64,000 bases of DNA, from contig JAGGNK010003335.1 of assembly GCA_017590115.1 (NCBI GenBank), forward strand, positions 7,565,916 to 7,629,915, in the 5' to 3' direction. The notes beneath the pieces were generated by a model. The model worked only from the letters and a program-made list of their open reading frames with translations. It did not search any database and had not been told where the DNA came from. The position numbers were made by a program, and so were the translations under genes. This document shows positions 24,391-35,112 of the stretch, piece by piece. This stretch comes from Montifringilla adamsi (taxonomy: Eukaryota > Chordata > Aves > Passeriformes > Passeridae). How positions within the stretch are numbered: the stretch's first letter is position 1; each line of letters begins with the position of its first letter.

Positions 24391-27300
24391 GTAAGTTCGA
24401 TTACTTGCTATTCATTTGCTCAACTAATTAAAGCTTCTGTGATTATTGTAACTTTATATGCAGTAATGGTTTTTCAATTAGAGACTAATGTTTTGAGTCG
24501 GGAATATGCAGCACCGAGCGTAGGCCTGACACTATGAAATTAAACAAATAATGAGATAGCAACACACAGAACAGGTGTCAGCGTGGCAACGGGTTCAGAG
24601 CTAATTTACAGCTCTCCAGAAATGCAAAGCCTTGTCTGCACAGAGCTTAATACTGCCTTCATCACCTCACAGGTCAGAGTAAGTACTGGGAAGCTGCTTG
24701 ATACTCAAGGCTCCCATTTTTGAAGGGTGACTGAAGGTGCATAGCAATGCATTCATGTTCCCTTCCAGTTGTGGTACAATGCAGGCTTTCCTTGGGGCTC
24801 AATTTGGCCTAATCGCTCTTTAAATTATTTCAGTATATTCTATGTATATGAAAACAGGAATTTATATCACCTCATTCTAGGCAGCCTGCAGGATGCTTCA
24901 TGCTGTAAGATGTGGTCATGCCTGTCCCTCTCTTTTGTGCCTATTGGGAGCCTGAACTGATTCATGATTAACTCTGATGGATATCTAAAATTAGATTAAA
25001 TAAATCCCCATCTGGCATTTTCCCAATTAATTGCCAAAAAATCAGGTTGCTGAACTGAAAAAATTTCAAGTGACTAATTCCCTACCCTAAAATCAGCCAG
25101 TGATGCGTGGCCTGGTGTTTGTGTGCTGGTGTTTTACCAAAACTTATGTCCCAGCACATTTGTGCACACAGAGCCCAGCACCTGAGGTGCAGCAGGACAG
25201 ATGCACTTCCCCCTTGAGCAGAGTGGCTGAGCTCAGCCCCAGCTGCCAGCCCCATCACAGAGAACATGTCAGGTCCCCACAGCATCCCCAGCTGCAGCAC
25301 AGGGTGTGCACAGCTCTGCTGCAGGGCTGCTCAGTGCCTCCCACATTGCAGCCTGCTGCTCCTGCATCCTCAACAGGACACCTGGCAAACAGCTCAGCTC
25401 TGCCAGATCCTGCCACTCCCAGATGCCACTGCCATTTGGACTCAAGGTTCAGGTGCCTTGTGAACAATCCCAACCTGGATTCATTGGTTTAAATTAAGAA
25501 TAAACATTCCTAAAGGCCACAGGGACTGTGCTTTAGATCCATCATCCTTTCATAGCAAGTTCACGTGAAGATTAGGATGTTTCAGAGTTACAGCTCCAGC
25601 TGCTCATAGCAGATAGATTGATCACTTGGGATTTGTGTGCTCCATTCAGTAAATATTCTGCATTTGTTTTCAAGGGTATGTTGGGGCAGAGGAAGTCACA
25701 ATGTTCTCTGTCTCATGGGTGTCATGATTTTCAAAGTCACCTAAAAGAATAAGCCCAGTTCTTAACAGATAGCTTTGACTATCCCATGTTTGTTTTATGC
25801 TTTGCTGTTATTTTCTACGTGCAATAAATGTCATCTAGGTTGAAACCTAAGTAGTTTATTCTGGTGTGTGGGAAGAATGATGCCTGGGTTGCAGGCAGTT
25901 CAACATGCAGGTGGTTGTAGCACATGTCACTGGGATCTGATCACAATAGCAGGAGTAAAATGACAAAGTAAAAGCAGTAAGAATGGTCCCTTAGCACAAA
26001 TAACTTCTAGTCAACTATATTAATAAAAATAAAAAAAAATAGAAGAAGAATGAAAGTGGTGAAGCTCAACAAATCAAGGTGGCAGGCACAGGTTGTTCCA
26101 CAAGCTAGAAAATTATAATATAAAGAGGAACTCTTTGCTTCACCTACTCTGAAAGTCTTCCTGCATAATGACACCTGTCATGGAGATTTTAATTTGATAT
26201 CAGAGCTATTTATACAGCAGAAAACATTGTCTTTTCTCTTCACTGTCTGAAAAATCATTCAAATGGAAGCTCAAACATACACGTGACTTGTAGCAATGGT
26301 AAAAATGGAAAAGAGAGAGGAGTATTTTCAGAGAAAGTAATATTTAATTATTCTCTTTCCTCCTCTGACCCTGACATAGAAAGCACAGCACTTTCAGTCT
26401 TGGCACTAGCATGAAGAATGTTTTTGTTAACTTGTATCCATTGATAAAAATGATGACTTTTGATATTTCCTTCTCTATATATTTTTCAAAACACATGACA
26501 GTTGCAACAAAGTACTTCAAAGCCATTGCCATTAGATATGTTGAATTTGGAGGCTTTCAAATGAAGTCTAGCATCCCAGGAGACTGAATTAAAAAGTAAA
26601 CAGCACTATTCATCTTTTCCTACCAGATTTATCTGGAGTACAATTAACTGCAGAGACTGTACTTTTAGAGCATACAACTGTGCAGCCTGATAATGCCTCT
26701 CCCACTCCACTACAGTAATAAATTTCTGCTCCCATCACTGTTTTCTCCTATATCAACCCTGTGGATTCAGCTAATATAATAGCTAATACCAGGAGCTGTG
26801 TGCTGGCTAGTACTTAATTCTGACAGGCTTTTACCTCTATCTTTAGCATATAATTATTCTCCTCCTGTTCTCTAAGGAAGGGGAGTGTTATATAGATAAG
26901 GAAATGATGCAAAAAAAAAGGTATAGGTCTGGGTCCATAGAGAGGACACAGATGCAACAGTGCTGTTCAAGTTTGTGTGGAATAACTAAACCTTTCCAGG
27001 ACAAAGGGAGATGGGGAGGCAGGATTCAGTAGCTTGAGGCAGTTTGTGGGGAGTGACTCACATTTTGTGAGTCCAGGCCCTGTGCAGGAACCTCTGAAGA
27101 GGGGAGCTCCAGATGTTCCCTGATGCCAAACCCAGCAAATGGTTCTGTCTGGGTGCCATACTCCAGGATAGCAGAGCTTGTAGCCAGCTCATTTCTGACA
27201 AAGACAGGCTGATTTGTGTACAATTCACGGGGAGAATAATCATGTTGTACAACACTTGTTCCCAGCCACTCTCTGTCCTCTCCAGATTATCACCTGCGCC

Positions 27301-29411
27301 TGACACATCAGAGAGGACATGCTGTATCCTCCCTCTGATGGTTGGCAAATACTGTGACATTAGTATGCATAGATAAATATTTAAAGCTCCAGTGTTACAT
27401 ACAAATTGGCACGAATTTCCCACGCAGAAGGAAAAGCACCTTCCACTCTTCACTGTGACCCAAAGTGTGAATCTATTCCACACACACAGTTATGTTGGCA
27501 CTGAGCCCGGGCCACAATTTATTTTTAAATCTTTTAAAGCTTTTATAGGCAGTGTGGAACATTTTCATACCTTACAAGAAACAGTGAAACTATGCAAAAA
27601 GGCCTGTTTCAAAGAAGGAAAAGGTTGCATTGCCCTAGGAAAAGAGAAAGCAGTTTAAAACAGTTTAAAATGCAGAAGCTCTTCTCTGCTCACCCTGTAA
27701 TGCCTCTGAGGTTCCCCCTTTGATCCTTCCCTGGAGCCAGATGTTGATCAGACATAAAAGGGCAGCTCCAGTGACACGAGTACAGCTATGCTGATTTACA
27801 CCAGCTCCAAGTCAGCACCTGAGCACATTTCCCAAGGTTCTGTATGGTTTGATAAACACCTGGAGTGCTTATCAGAGGCAGGACATGAGCACAAATATGA
27901 AAAAAATATCATTCCTAATTGATATTGAGATGAAGTTTTGGACACTGAGTATTAACTTACAAAAACCTGCCAAAGCAAATACATATGTTTGTTATTAAAA
28001 CTATTGCCTTATAAATAGTGAAAATTAATCTTTGATAGTTGCTAGCATGTTTACATTTGTATATTAACATAATGGTGATACCTGTTAGCAAACCTGCTAC
28101 AAGATCTTGCTTTGACATTATTTAAAATATTCTCACGCATGGATGTGGTCTCCAAAACTGATCTGATGTACAAAGATTTCTGCAGGTGTTCAAAGGTTTC
28201 TCTTCTTATCTCCCAGACCTGTATTAGCAGCACTCAAACTTTAGAGAAGATCTGCAGAACAATGAGTTTGGATATTCAGATTCACTTTGTGTAGCTCTCT
28301 GTGTGCATGAGACTGACTGACTTCAACTTTTATGTCTTTTATATAGGAAATCTGGTGACATTTGGGCACCACCTTCTCATTCATCTTTTCCTGTGAGAAA
28401 TGTAGTGGAAGTGGCCCCTTTGACACGTGTGCTGTCTGAATAGATGCTACGCATGGAACTAGTTAAAAAACTTTACTGAACCACCAGTAAATCACTGGTA
28501 TCTTTGACAAAGGAGAAAAACACTTTCTCAAAAATCGTTTGAAACAAGAAATTTGGGGGCAAGGGTGTGTTTATGTCATGTTTCAAATTGAAGCAATTGA
28601 CAAAGAAGGGAAAAATGAATGTACTGACCTCCAGTGGGAATAAAGCTAACTCATCTCAAAGAACAAGAGGGTTTTTCATACTGAAGTACATTTGCTGTAT
28701 CTGCTGAAAATGGTGGGAACAATAACATAGGTTTCTCCTGAGAGTTTCCCTCTTTGCAGAAGCCAGAATGAACCCCACTCTATAAGACTGAAATATATTG
28801 GTTTTATTGTGAGACAAAACTTGGGCTTCAAATCCAAAGACTTACTGGTTCAGGTCCTGTTGTCCCTCTCTGTAAAGCCTGTGCATTATTTCTTCTTTTA
28901 TACATGGGAACTCTCAGTAAGTCGGGATGTGCCTGAGATTAGTATGAATAGCAAGCAGATGGCAGATACCTTCCAGGGATAATTACAGTGTTGTGGAAAG
29001 ACTCATGTGATAAACACTGAAGGAGTGCAAATGGAGGGAAATGCAGAACTAATGAAGTTGGGGTAATAATCCAGTTGGGAAGAAAAGTTTAAAACCAGGA
29101 GTTAAATGTGAAAAGGCTCTGTTGGCAATATCAATCATTCAGGGGCAGACTGAAGCTCTCTCTAGAGCTGTGTGACACCCTCCTCTGTGTGCTGGATATG
29201 AACAAACATTTATACACTGGGACCAGGGTGTCTGAAAAGAGTTCACCAGAAATAATTCCTTCGCCCTTTCAGGCACCAGATAATCACACGTATTTCCTTG
29301 CCAACGTTGTCAAGATCTTCATGTATATAAGTGCTGAGTTCATAATACCCTCTCTGTGTGTTTGCTCCTGCAGAGGATTGCATTACTGAGCACATCTTAT
29401 ATTTTATTCAG
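24391..29411 (+). other. SPOCK1: SPOCK1 intron between exons C and D
   Basis: This 5021-bp intron has donor GTAAGT and an acceptor reading TTTATTCAG up to 29411. No coding exon is recognisable. The first roughly 290 bases after exon C are unusually TAAT-rich and free of simple repeats, which I flag as a candidate conserved element. A GC-richer patch near 25180-25450 gives open frames on both strands, but these have low-complexity Cys/Ser/Pro-rich products and no family resemblance. Confidence 0.85.
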
Positions 29412-29549
29412 GTGCTTTCATCCCCCGGTGCAATGAAGAAGGTTATTACAAAGCCACGCAGTGCCATGGCAGCACGGGGCAGTGCTGGTGTGTTGATAAG
29501 TATGGGAATGAGATAGCTGGCTCCAGAAAGCAAGGCACAGTCAGCTGTG
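29412..29549 (+). CDS. SPOCK1: SPOCK1 coding exon D: thyroglobulin type-1 domain core
   Basis: This 138-bp exon encodes AFIPRCNEEGYYKATQCHGS, then TGQCWCVDKYGNEIAG and SRKQGTVSC. It has the defining thyroglobulin type-1 features: YYKATQCH followed by the CWCV signature and a final Cys. With the Cys from exon C this completes the six-cysteine pattern C-C-C-CxC-C. Such domains in testicans are linked to cysteine-protease inhibition or protein binding (family knowledge, not shown here). The acceptor ends at 29411 and the donor is GTGAGT at 29550. The ends are phase 1, with TGT G joining AA of the next exon to give Cys-Glu. The sequence is intact, with no stop or frameshift. Confidence 0.97.
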
Positions 29550-30543
29550 GTGAGTAATGATCTGCTTTCCTCAGACAATGGGGGAATTAACACTGCTGTA
29601 ACCCTGCCATTGCTGTACCACCGAGGATGATGACAAAAGGGAAAACACGAGTAGCACAGTTCAAAGTGCTCCTCTGTTTTCCTGTTCACACACAAATGGG
29701 GCCCTCATGGGTCCTTTGGACAGCAGGGGTGCAGCACAAGTTAGCAGGCAAGAACCACCCTTAAGGTATTTTTGCTGCCAGCCTGGAAAGTGCAGCTAGT
29801 AATATTAAAATTAAAGGCCTGGGGTTGCTCTGCATGGTTATTAAATGTATTGTTCTATATGCTCTGGAATGCACATCTACTGGAACTTTCCAGACAAGGG
29901 AAGGCCTAAATGTGTAAAATTGTATACATTAGCAACCAAGCTCAATGCAATTGCTGACAGGACAATATTATGTAGATAAGTGAAATCACCAATTAGCTGT
30001 TGTGCCCAGACAAGGAAGATGTCACCTACAATCCTTCAGAGTTCTTCAGGGATGGTTTTGAGTGCAGCTTTCTTTCTTGAGAAGGAACAGACACCTAGAA
30101 GGTCCAGGATGCCCAGAATAACATCACAGATGTTCAGTTCAATAACTATATTTGTAGAGTGAGGTTTATATACTCAAATAAAACCATTTTTAAATTTTTT
30201 TTAGCCTGGTTTACAGAGCAGTGATGGAATTAAAGTATTTACAAAGGAATAGTGATTTTCTGGCCTGCATGCATATGATCTGGAAATTTCCAGTCAAGCC
30301 TCTAGGAGAAGGATAATGCATAAAGGGGCATTTTATGCAAAAAAAAACTTTCAGAGTCAATTCATATGTATTTATCCCAGTTCAGAATGAAAATTGAAAT
30401 TTTAAGGTTGTTTCATGAATAGCTGAACCAATTAATTTAAAAAATAGCATTGCAAATGACAGTGGCTTGCATGACAAGGATAGTGATTAATGTGGAATTT
30501 GGTGTTCTGTGAGGAAATGACCTTTCCTGCTCACCTGTTTCAG
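29550..30543 (+). other. SPOCK1: Last SPOCK1 intron
   Basis: This 994-bp intron has donor GTGAGT and an acceptor tract reading CACCTGTTTCAG up to 30543. There is no repeat of note and no internal exon. Confidence 0.9.
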
Positions 30544-30734
30544 AAGAAGAGCAAGAAACCTCAGGGGATTTTGGCAGTGGTGGATCTGTTGTTTTGTTGG
30601 ATGATTTGGAAGAGGAACCTGAAGCAACAAAAAAAGACAAAGAAGGGAAACTGAAGATTCATGTAAGAGCAGCTAATGAAGATGATGAAGATGAAGATGA
30701 TGATAAGGATGATGAAATTGGTTATATATGGTAG
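30544..30734 (+). CDS. SPOCK1: SPOCK1 terminal coding exon E: acidic C-terminal tail and stop
   Basis: This exon encodes 62 residues after the split codon, then TAG at 30732-30734. It begins EEEQETSGDFGSGGSVVLLD and ends in a run of Asp/Glu followed by GYIW. Two Ser-Gly dipeptides, at codons 30561 and 30576, sit in acidic context and are the expected glycosaminoglycan attachment sites that make testican a proteoglycan. The terminal motif DDKDDEIGYIW matches the end of testican-1 as I know it (DDKEDEVGYIW in human), which favours SPOCK1 over its paralogues. The middle of the tail (EEEPEATKKDKEG) differs more from human, as expected for a disordered region. The acidic run at 30676-30717 is built largely of GAT/GAA codons and resembles a trinucleotide repeat, so its length could vary. 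Confidence 0.96.
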
Positions 30735-32559
30735 TGCCCATCATGATGAGGACTCACGTTTTGCACAATATTGCAACTCACATCATATCTCTGCAATTGT
30801 ATCTGAGAGTACCTGGCACAAAAATTCCCTCTCTACTGAGTTTAATTTTGTATTGCCAATTTAATTTGGATGACAGCTTTTTTTCCAGCAAAGGACTGTT
30901 TGGAATACAGCTTTTGTTCAGTTGGTTTGGGGGATTTTTGTTCTATCCACAGGGGCAATGAGTTTTGTTTCAAAACCATTTTGTGTCTTAATCCTCACTT
31001 GCACCACTTATGAAATCCATCCTGTGAAAGAATCCTGGAAGGGGATCAAAAAAAAACAATACAAAGGCTTAGAAGCCCCTCTCATGTCAGAGAATTTGTG
31101 TCATAAGTTGTTACCTGGATCATATCAGAAAAAGTTTTTTCTTTCATGAAGAAGGAAAAGTAGGTGCCTCATTTTCTAGTCCATATTTATAATGTCCCAG
31201 TGAAGAGTAAGTCTCTTTGGACAATGGCTGCCCAGTACCAGGGGTTGAATCCAGAAGAAAACCCACTGGCAGGGCTTTCCCTTCCTTCTGTTCTCTGAGA
31301 ATGAGTCCAACAGGCTTAGTCCAGCTCACACTGACAGCAAAACTCCCACCAGGGCACAATCAGCTCACTGACACTCTTTGATAAAGGAACATGGCCTTCT
31401 TGATCTTAAGAGATGCTGCAGCTGTCATGGGCCAAGCCCTAGAGGCAGGGGACAGAGTCCATCTGCCTTTCAGAGTGTTTAAGGGGAAAGTATTTGGTGA
31501 ATTTGTAGCATCATAACCACCCCCAGAGCTGTTCCTCAGCTGCTGTCCGAGCTCGTTTCACCAGGAGGGTCCTTAACAGTATCACCCAGGCAGCCTCTGC
31601 TCCCAGCTCACCTGGGACCTGTCTGCTCTCCCCTGAGCCCTCCTTCCAAAGCCAGAATGCTGCCCAAGACACCAACCCTCAAAAGGAACTGTCTCTCATT
31701 TCATGTAAAGATACCTGTTTAAAAAAGCAGCTTTAGGTGGTGATATTTCAGAAGCATAACCCCTTGGCTCAGTGTGGTGCTGCACACTTGTACACACTCC
31801 TAAAAGATAATAGAATTAAAATCCAATCTGTGATTCCCTCAATACCTCCCATCTATTCAAAGCTCTTGTATCAGAGCATATTGACATTCCATTATTTGCA
31901 GTGTCCTTTCCCATGGCAGTTCTCGGATGCAGTAATGTGCTGTGGTGATCTTTTGTTATTTTTGCTGTTTTGTGAAGCAGTAAGAGGAACCTTAACCCCA
32001 CTCTTGCATTAGGATGCAGGTGTAAGTATTTTAGCAGTGTCTGGTTGGCCAGTGAGTTATTTTGCAGAATGAAAAATATGGTTTTTACAACAAAAACTAA
32101 TTAGAATTTTTTTTTCTGAGTTAATGGTGGATATAGAGGTGGAGACAGCATTGAGTCACAACATGGTTGTCTACATAGTCAGTTAGAAGCTTGAAAATAC
32201 CACACAGATTGGCAGAAGTCAGTTTTTAGGTACATTGGCCTGTGGATGTTGGCTCTCAGCCCTCTCCAAAGCCAGTGCCTGCCTGGCAGCCCTCCGGGTA
32301 GGACCTGTGCTTTCAGATGTGATCAGAAGTGGAATTCCTTTCAGGTACCATGTGCTGCAGGGGCTCTCCTGTTTTCTCCTCTTTTATTTCCTATTTATCC
32401 AGATCAATGACCTGAGAACAAAGAGTACGCCTGCATAATCATTATTAATGCAGAAGGATGTGTAAAACCATGAGGAATTTGTTGTTTCACGCCCCTGCAT
32501 CCTCCCAAAAATCTGCCATTACAGTCGTTTGCAAAAGGCCTGCAATCTGCCCTGCCTCA

Positions 32560-32565
32560 AATAAA
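32560..32565 (+). terminator. SPOCK1: Alternative AATAAA polyadenylation hexamer in the SPOCK1 3'UTR
   Basis: A canonical AATAAA lies about 1.83 kb after the stop codon. A modest T-rich stretch follows (CGGTTTTCCC), but no strong GT-rich element is seen, so use of this site is uncertain. Confidence 0.3.
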
Positions 32566-32631
32566 TCCCTTCGGTTTTCCCATAGATTTAGAAAAATATA
32601 TGTAATAATCATTTTCCATGAGCTGCACCAC

Positions 32632-32658
32632 ACACAGACACAGACACACACACACATA
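32632..32658. repeat. Imperfect CA microsatellite
   Basis: An interrupted CA tract (CACACAGACACAGACACAC and onward into ATATAT) lies in the inferred SPOCK1 3'UTR. Confidence 0.85.
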
Positions 32659-33488
32659 TATGCACACTTTTTCTATTTGCCTTTCACAGAAATCCTGCCA
32701 ACTTGCAGGAGGAGCAGATAACCCAGCATTTCTGTCTCCCTAAATATGATTTTTTGAGAAGCAATTGAACACTGTCACTAGGTTCCTTCTCAAACATCCT
32801 GTCTGGTTTTCCTCTGGTATTTTCTTAATTAACCCCACACTCTCTGGGTCTGGCTCTGCTGTCCTGTGCAAGACCTGCCTGAGGCACAGAGCTGCCATTT
32901 AATTCTGCCATAAATCTGAGCTCCACAATCAGCAGATTATGCTTATCCTCCTGCCTGGACTCATTCTTCACACAGAGCTAGGGGGGTTTTGGCAGTCCTG
33001 TGTCTCTCCACAACAGCTTATCCTGGGCTGTGCCTTACATCAAAGGTCCCAGAGCAAATCCCTTCTCCTGCCCAGCACCTCCCCAGGGCAAAGCCTGGCA
33101 CTCTGAGCCCTTGCAGGCAGTACAAGGTCTGGGGATGCAGGGGGCTGTGTGCCACGTAAACATGCAAGATGGTTAAATTAAAGCTGTCAAATAAGCCTTT
33201 AAAAGGGAATATGAACATCTTTGAGTTTACATGTGCAGACATGGCAGCACCACCCACTGGTGGTCTCCTGGCTGTGATCTTTCACATGTAATGCTTCCAA
33301 ATCAGAGTTGGAATTATAAATCAGAGCTTTATATCTAACTGTAAACCAATTACTGTCTCCCAGACTCACCAGCTCAAACATGGGGTGGCCCCAGTGAAAC
33401 AGCTCCATGCGCAGCACAGCCTGGTGAAGGGTCAGGTGCTTTGGCTGGCTCGGGTGGCCCCTGGTAGCACATCCCCCTGTGCCCAGAA

Positions 33489-33504
33489 ACACACACACAC
33501 ACAA
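33489..33504. repeat. CA microsatellite
   Basis: A short uninterrupted ACACAC run lies in the inferred SPOCK1 3'UTR. Confidence 0.8.
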
Positions 33505-33819
33505 ACTGTTGTAGGCATGCTAGCCTGGATCCAGCACACCCCCCCTCTCCAGGTGACCCTTCAGTCACCTCTTTCACTCATGCAAGTGTTCTTCTGGCTC
33601 CAGCCAGCATGGGAAATGTGCCATTTTATAGGCTGGGGCAGCTGGGCAGGGTAGCCGTGCCCAATCCCAGGGTCGAGCCAGGCAGGAGCAGAGCACATGT
33701 GCTGGGAAGGACAGCTCAGACTCTGGACTGCTTTGAGAGCAAGTTCCCAAATCCTGCAGAGCTGTTCAACAAAGCCCTTTTGTGATCTGCTGGCATCCTC
33801 CTGTGGTGGGGGACCTGCA

Positions 33820-33910
33820 GCCTGTGTATATACATGTGTGCATCTCTGTGTGACTGTATGTATGCATTTATGCACAAATATGGGTGTGCATATGTGTGTG
33901 TGTGTGTCCA
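33820..33910. repeat. Degenerate TG/TA repeat ending in (TG)n
   Basis: This is an alternating purine-pyrimidine stretch of degenerate TGTATA/TGTGCA units finishing in about eight TG dinucleotides near 33893-33908. It lies within the inferred SPOCK1 3'UTR and includes a TGTATATA motif. Confidence 0.75.
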
Positions 33911-34163
33911 GTTTGGGGAGATGCATTAAGAAAATCTTCTATTTGATGAAATAGTGATAAAGAAACCAGTGATTCTACCAAGAACCAGTGCTCTTCCAGA
34001 TCAAGCCCCTTCCATTCTTCATGCTTTGTAAAGGATTTAATTTGCTTCCAACTTAATTTGATTAAATTCCTTTCTTTTTCTCTTTCCTTTTTTTTTTACA
34101 AAGCAAGACTTACTTCCCATCTGAATCAAGTCATTGACCTTCCAAACATTTTCTCATTATGAA

Positions 34164-34247
34164 AAATGGAATCTGAGTTGTCCCATTATTTTAGAGACAC
34201 AAACCAAATGGAATCAGAGTTGTCCCATTCTTTTAGAAACACAAATT
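34164..34247. repeat. 42-bp imperfect tandem duplication in the SPOCK1 3'UTR
   Basis: Two consecutive 42-bp units start with AAATGGAATC and share GAGTTGTCCCATT and TTTTAGA. They differ at only a few positions, so the duplication is moderately recent. No coding potential is seen. Confidence 0.9.
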
Positions 34248-35086
34248 TTTAATCTCATTTTCTTTTCATATTATAGTCTATGAGATACTGTTAGGCATTG
34301 CTTTATGTTCCTTTTAACTACTGTAGTTAAATCAAAATGTTGAGTTCAGATTTCAGCACAGCTGTGTTTTTTGGGTCATTACTGGCCTTTGCTGTGAACA
34401 CAAAGAATCCTCTTTATTTTCTTTGCCTTTTTGTTAAGCTATTCTGTACTATTATTTTTAACCATTTGAACTGTTTATTTAATATTTATTCTACAGTTTA
34501 TATTGAAGATGTAAAGTTTATATTTAAAGCAACACTGTTTGTTAGTGAATGCTTCTCTTTGCCTCTCCAGCCTAGTCTGTTAGTCTCAGTGTACATTTCT
34601 GGCATGGGAATATTTTGATATTAGGAGTTTTGTAGCCTTTTCTCCCTCAAGCAGCAACTGATGTAGATCTAAGGTCACCACCTGACCCAGACCAGGTCGC
34701 TCGAGCTTCGCTTCCTGCATTTGTTGGCTTCTCTGCAGTCCCTCCTGTGTCCCATCCTTCACCCACAGACTGCTTTGTACAGTTACTACACATCAAAAAG
34801 CCCTTTCTACAGTAGGTGGGTTTTGGTCTTTTTATACTTTTCTCAATGCTGTTGATGTCTGTTACTGTTCAATGTGTAGATCTGTAAGGAGAGATCCAAA
34901 TATTACGTGTTTCAGTTCGATGTCCCTACTGTAGATGGATGTAGACTATCATAGTAAGTAGAACTGCATAGTAAATTCTGAATGCTTTTTCCATAAGGAG
35001 TTAAGTGGAATGTGAGCATTTTGCTACCTTTGGTTAACTGTAAATGCTTAACTGTAGTCTGAAATAGTTGCATTTTTGTCTGTCTC

Positions 35087-35092
35087 AATAAA
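35087..35092 (+). terminator. SPOCK1: Probable main SPOCK1 polyadenylation signal
   Basis: AATAAA is followed within 30 bases by a T/GT-rich stretch (TTTTAATTTGTCTGCG), the usual arrangement of a cleavage site and downstream element. It is the most distal good hexamer before the long gene-free stretch. Cleavage would be expected near 35103-35115. Confidence 0.6.
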
Positions 35093-35112
35093 TTTTAATT
35101 TGTCTGCGACTC

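Larger units (their letters stand above)
30735..35112 (+). other. SPOCK1: Probable SPOCK1 3' untranslated region
   Basis: The region follows the TAG at 30732-30734 and contains no supported coding frame. I place its end shortly after an AATAAA at 35087-35092, so the length would be about 4.4 kb. Within it are CA/TG microsatellites (32632-32658, 33489-33504, 33820-33910), a 42-bp tandem duplication (34164-34247) and an AU-rich stretch near 34471-34490 with overlapping ATTTA-type motifs that could affect mRNA stability. A TGTATATA Pumilio-type motif lies near 33825. An earlier AATAAA at 32560-32565 could give a shorter 3' end. The extent is inferred; RNA data would settle it. Confidence 0.6.

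Noticed and set aside
25082..25497. Overlapping open frames on both strands in a GC-rich intron patch
   Set aside because: Cys/Ser/Pro-rich, mutually antisense products with no domain, typical of chance frames in GC-rich DNA.
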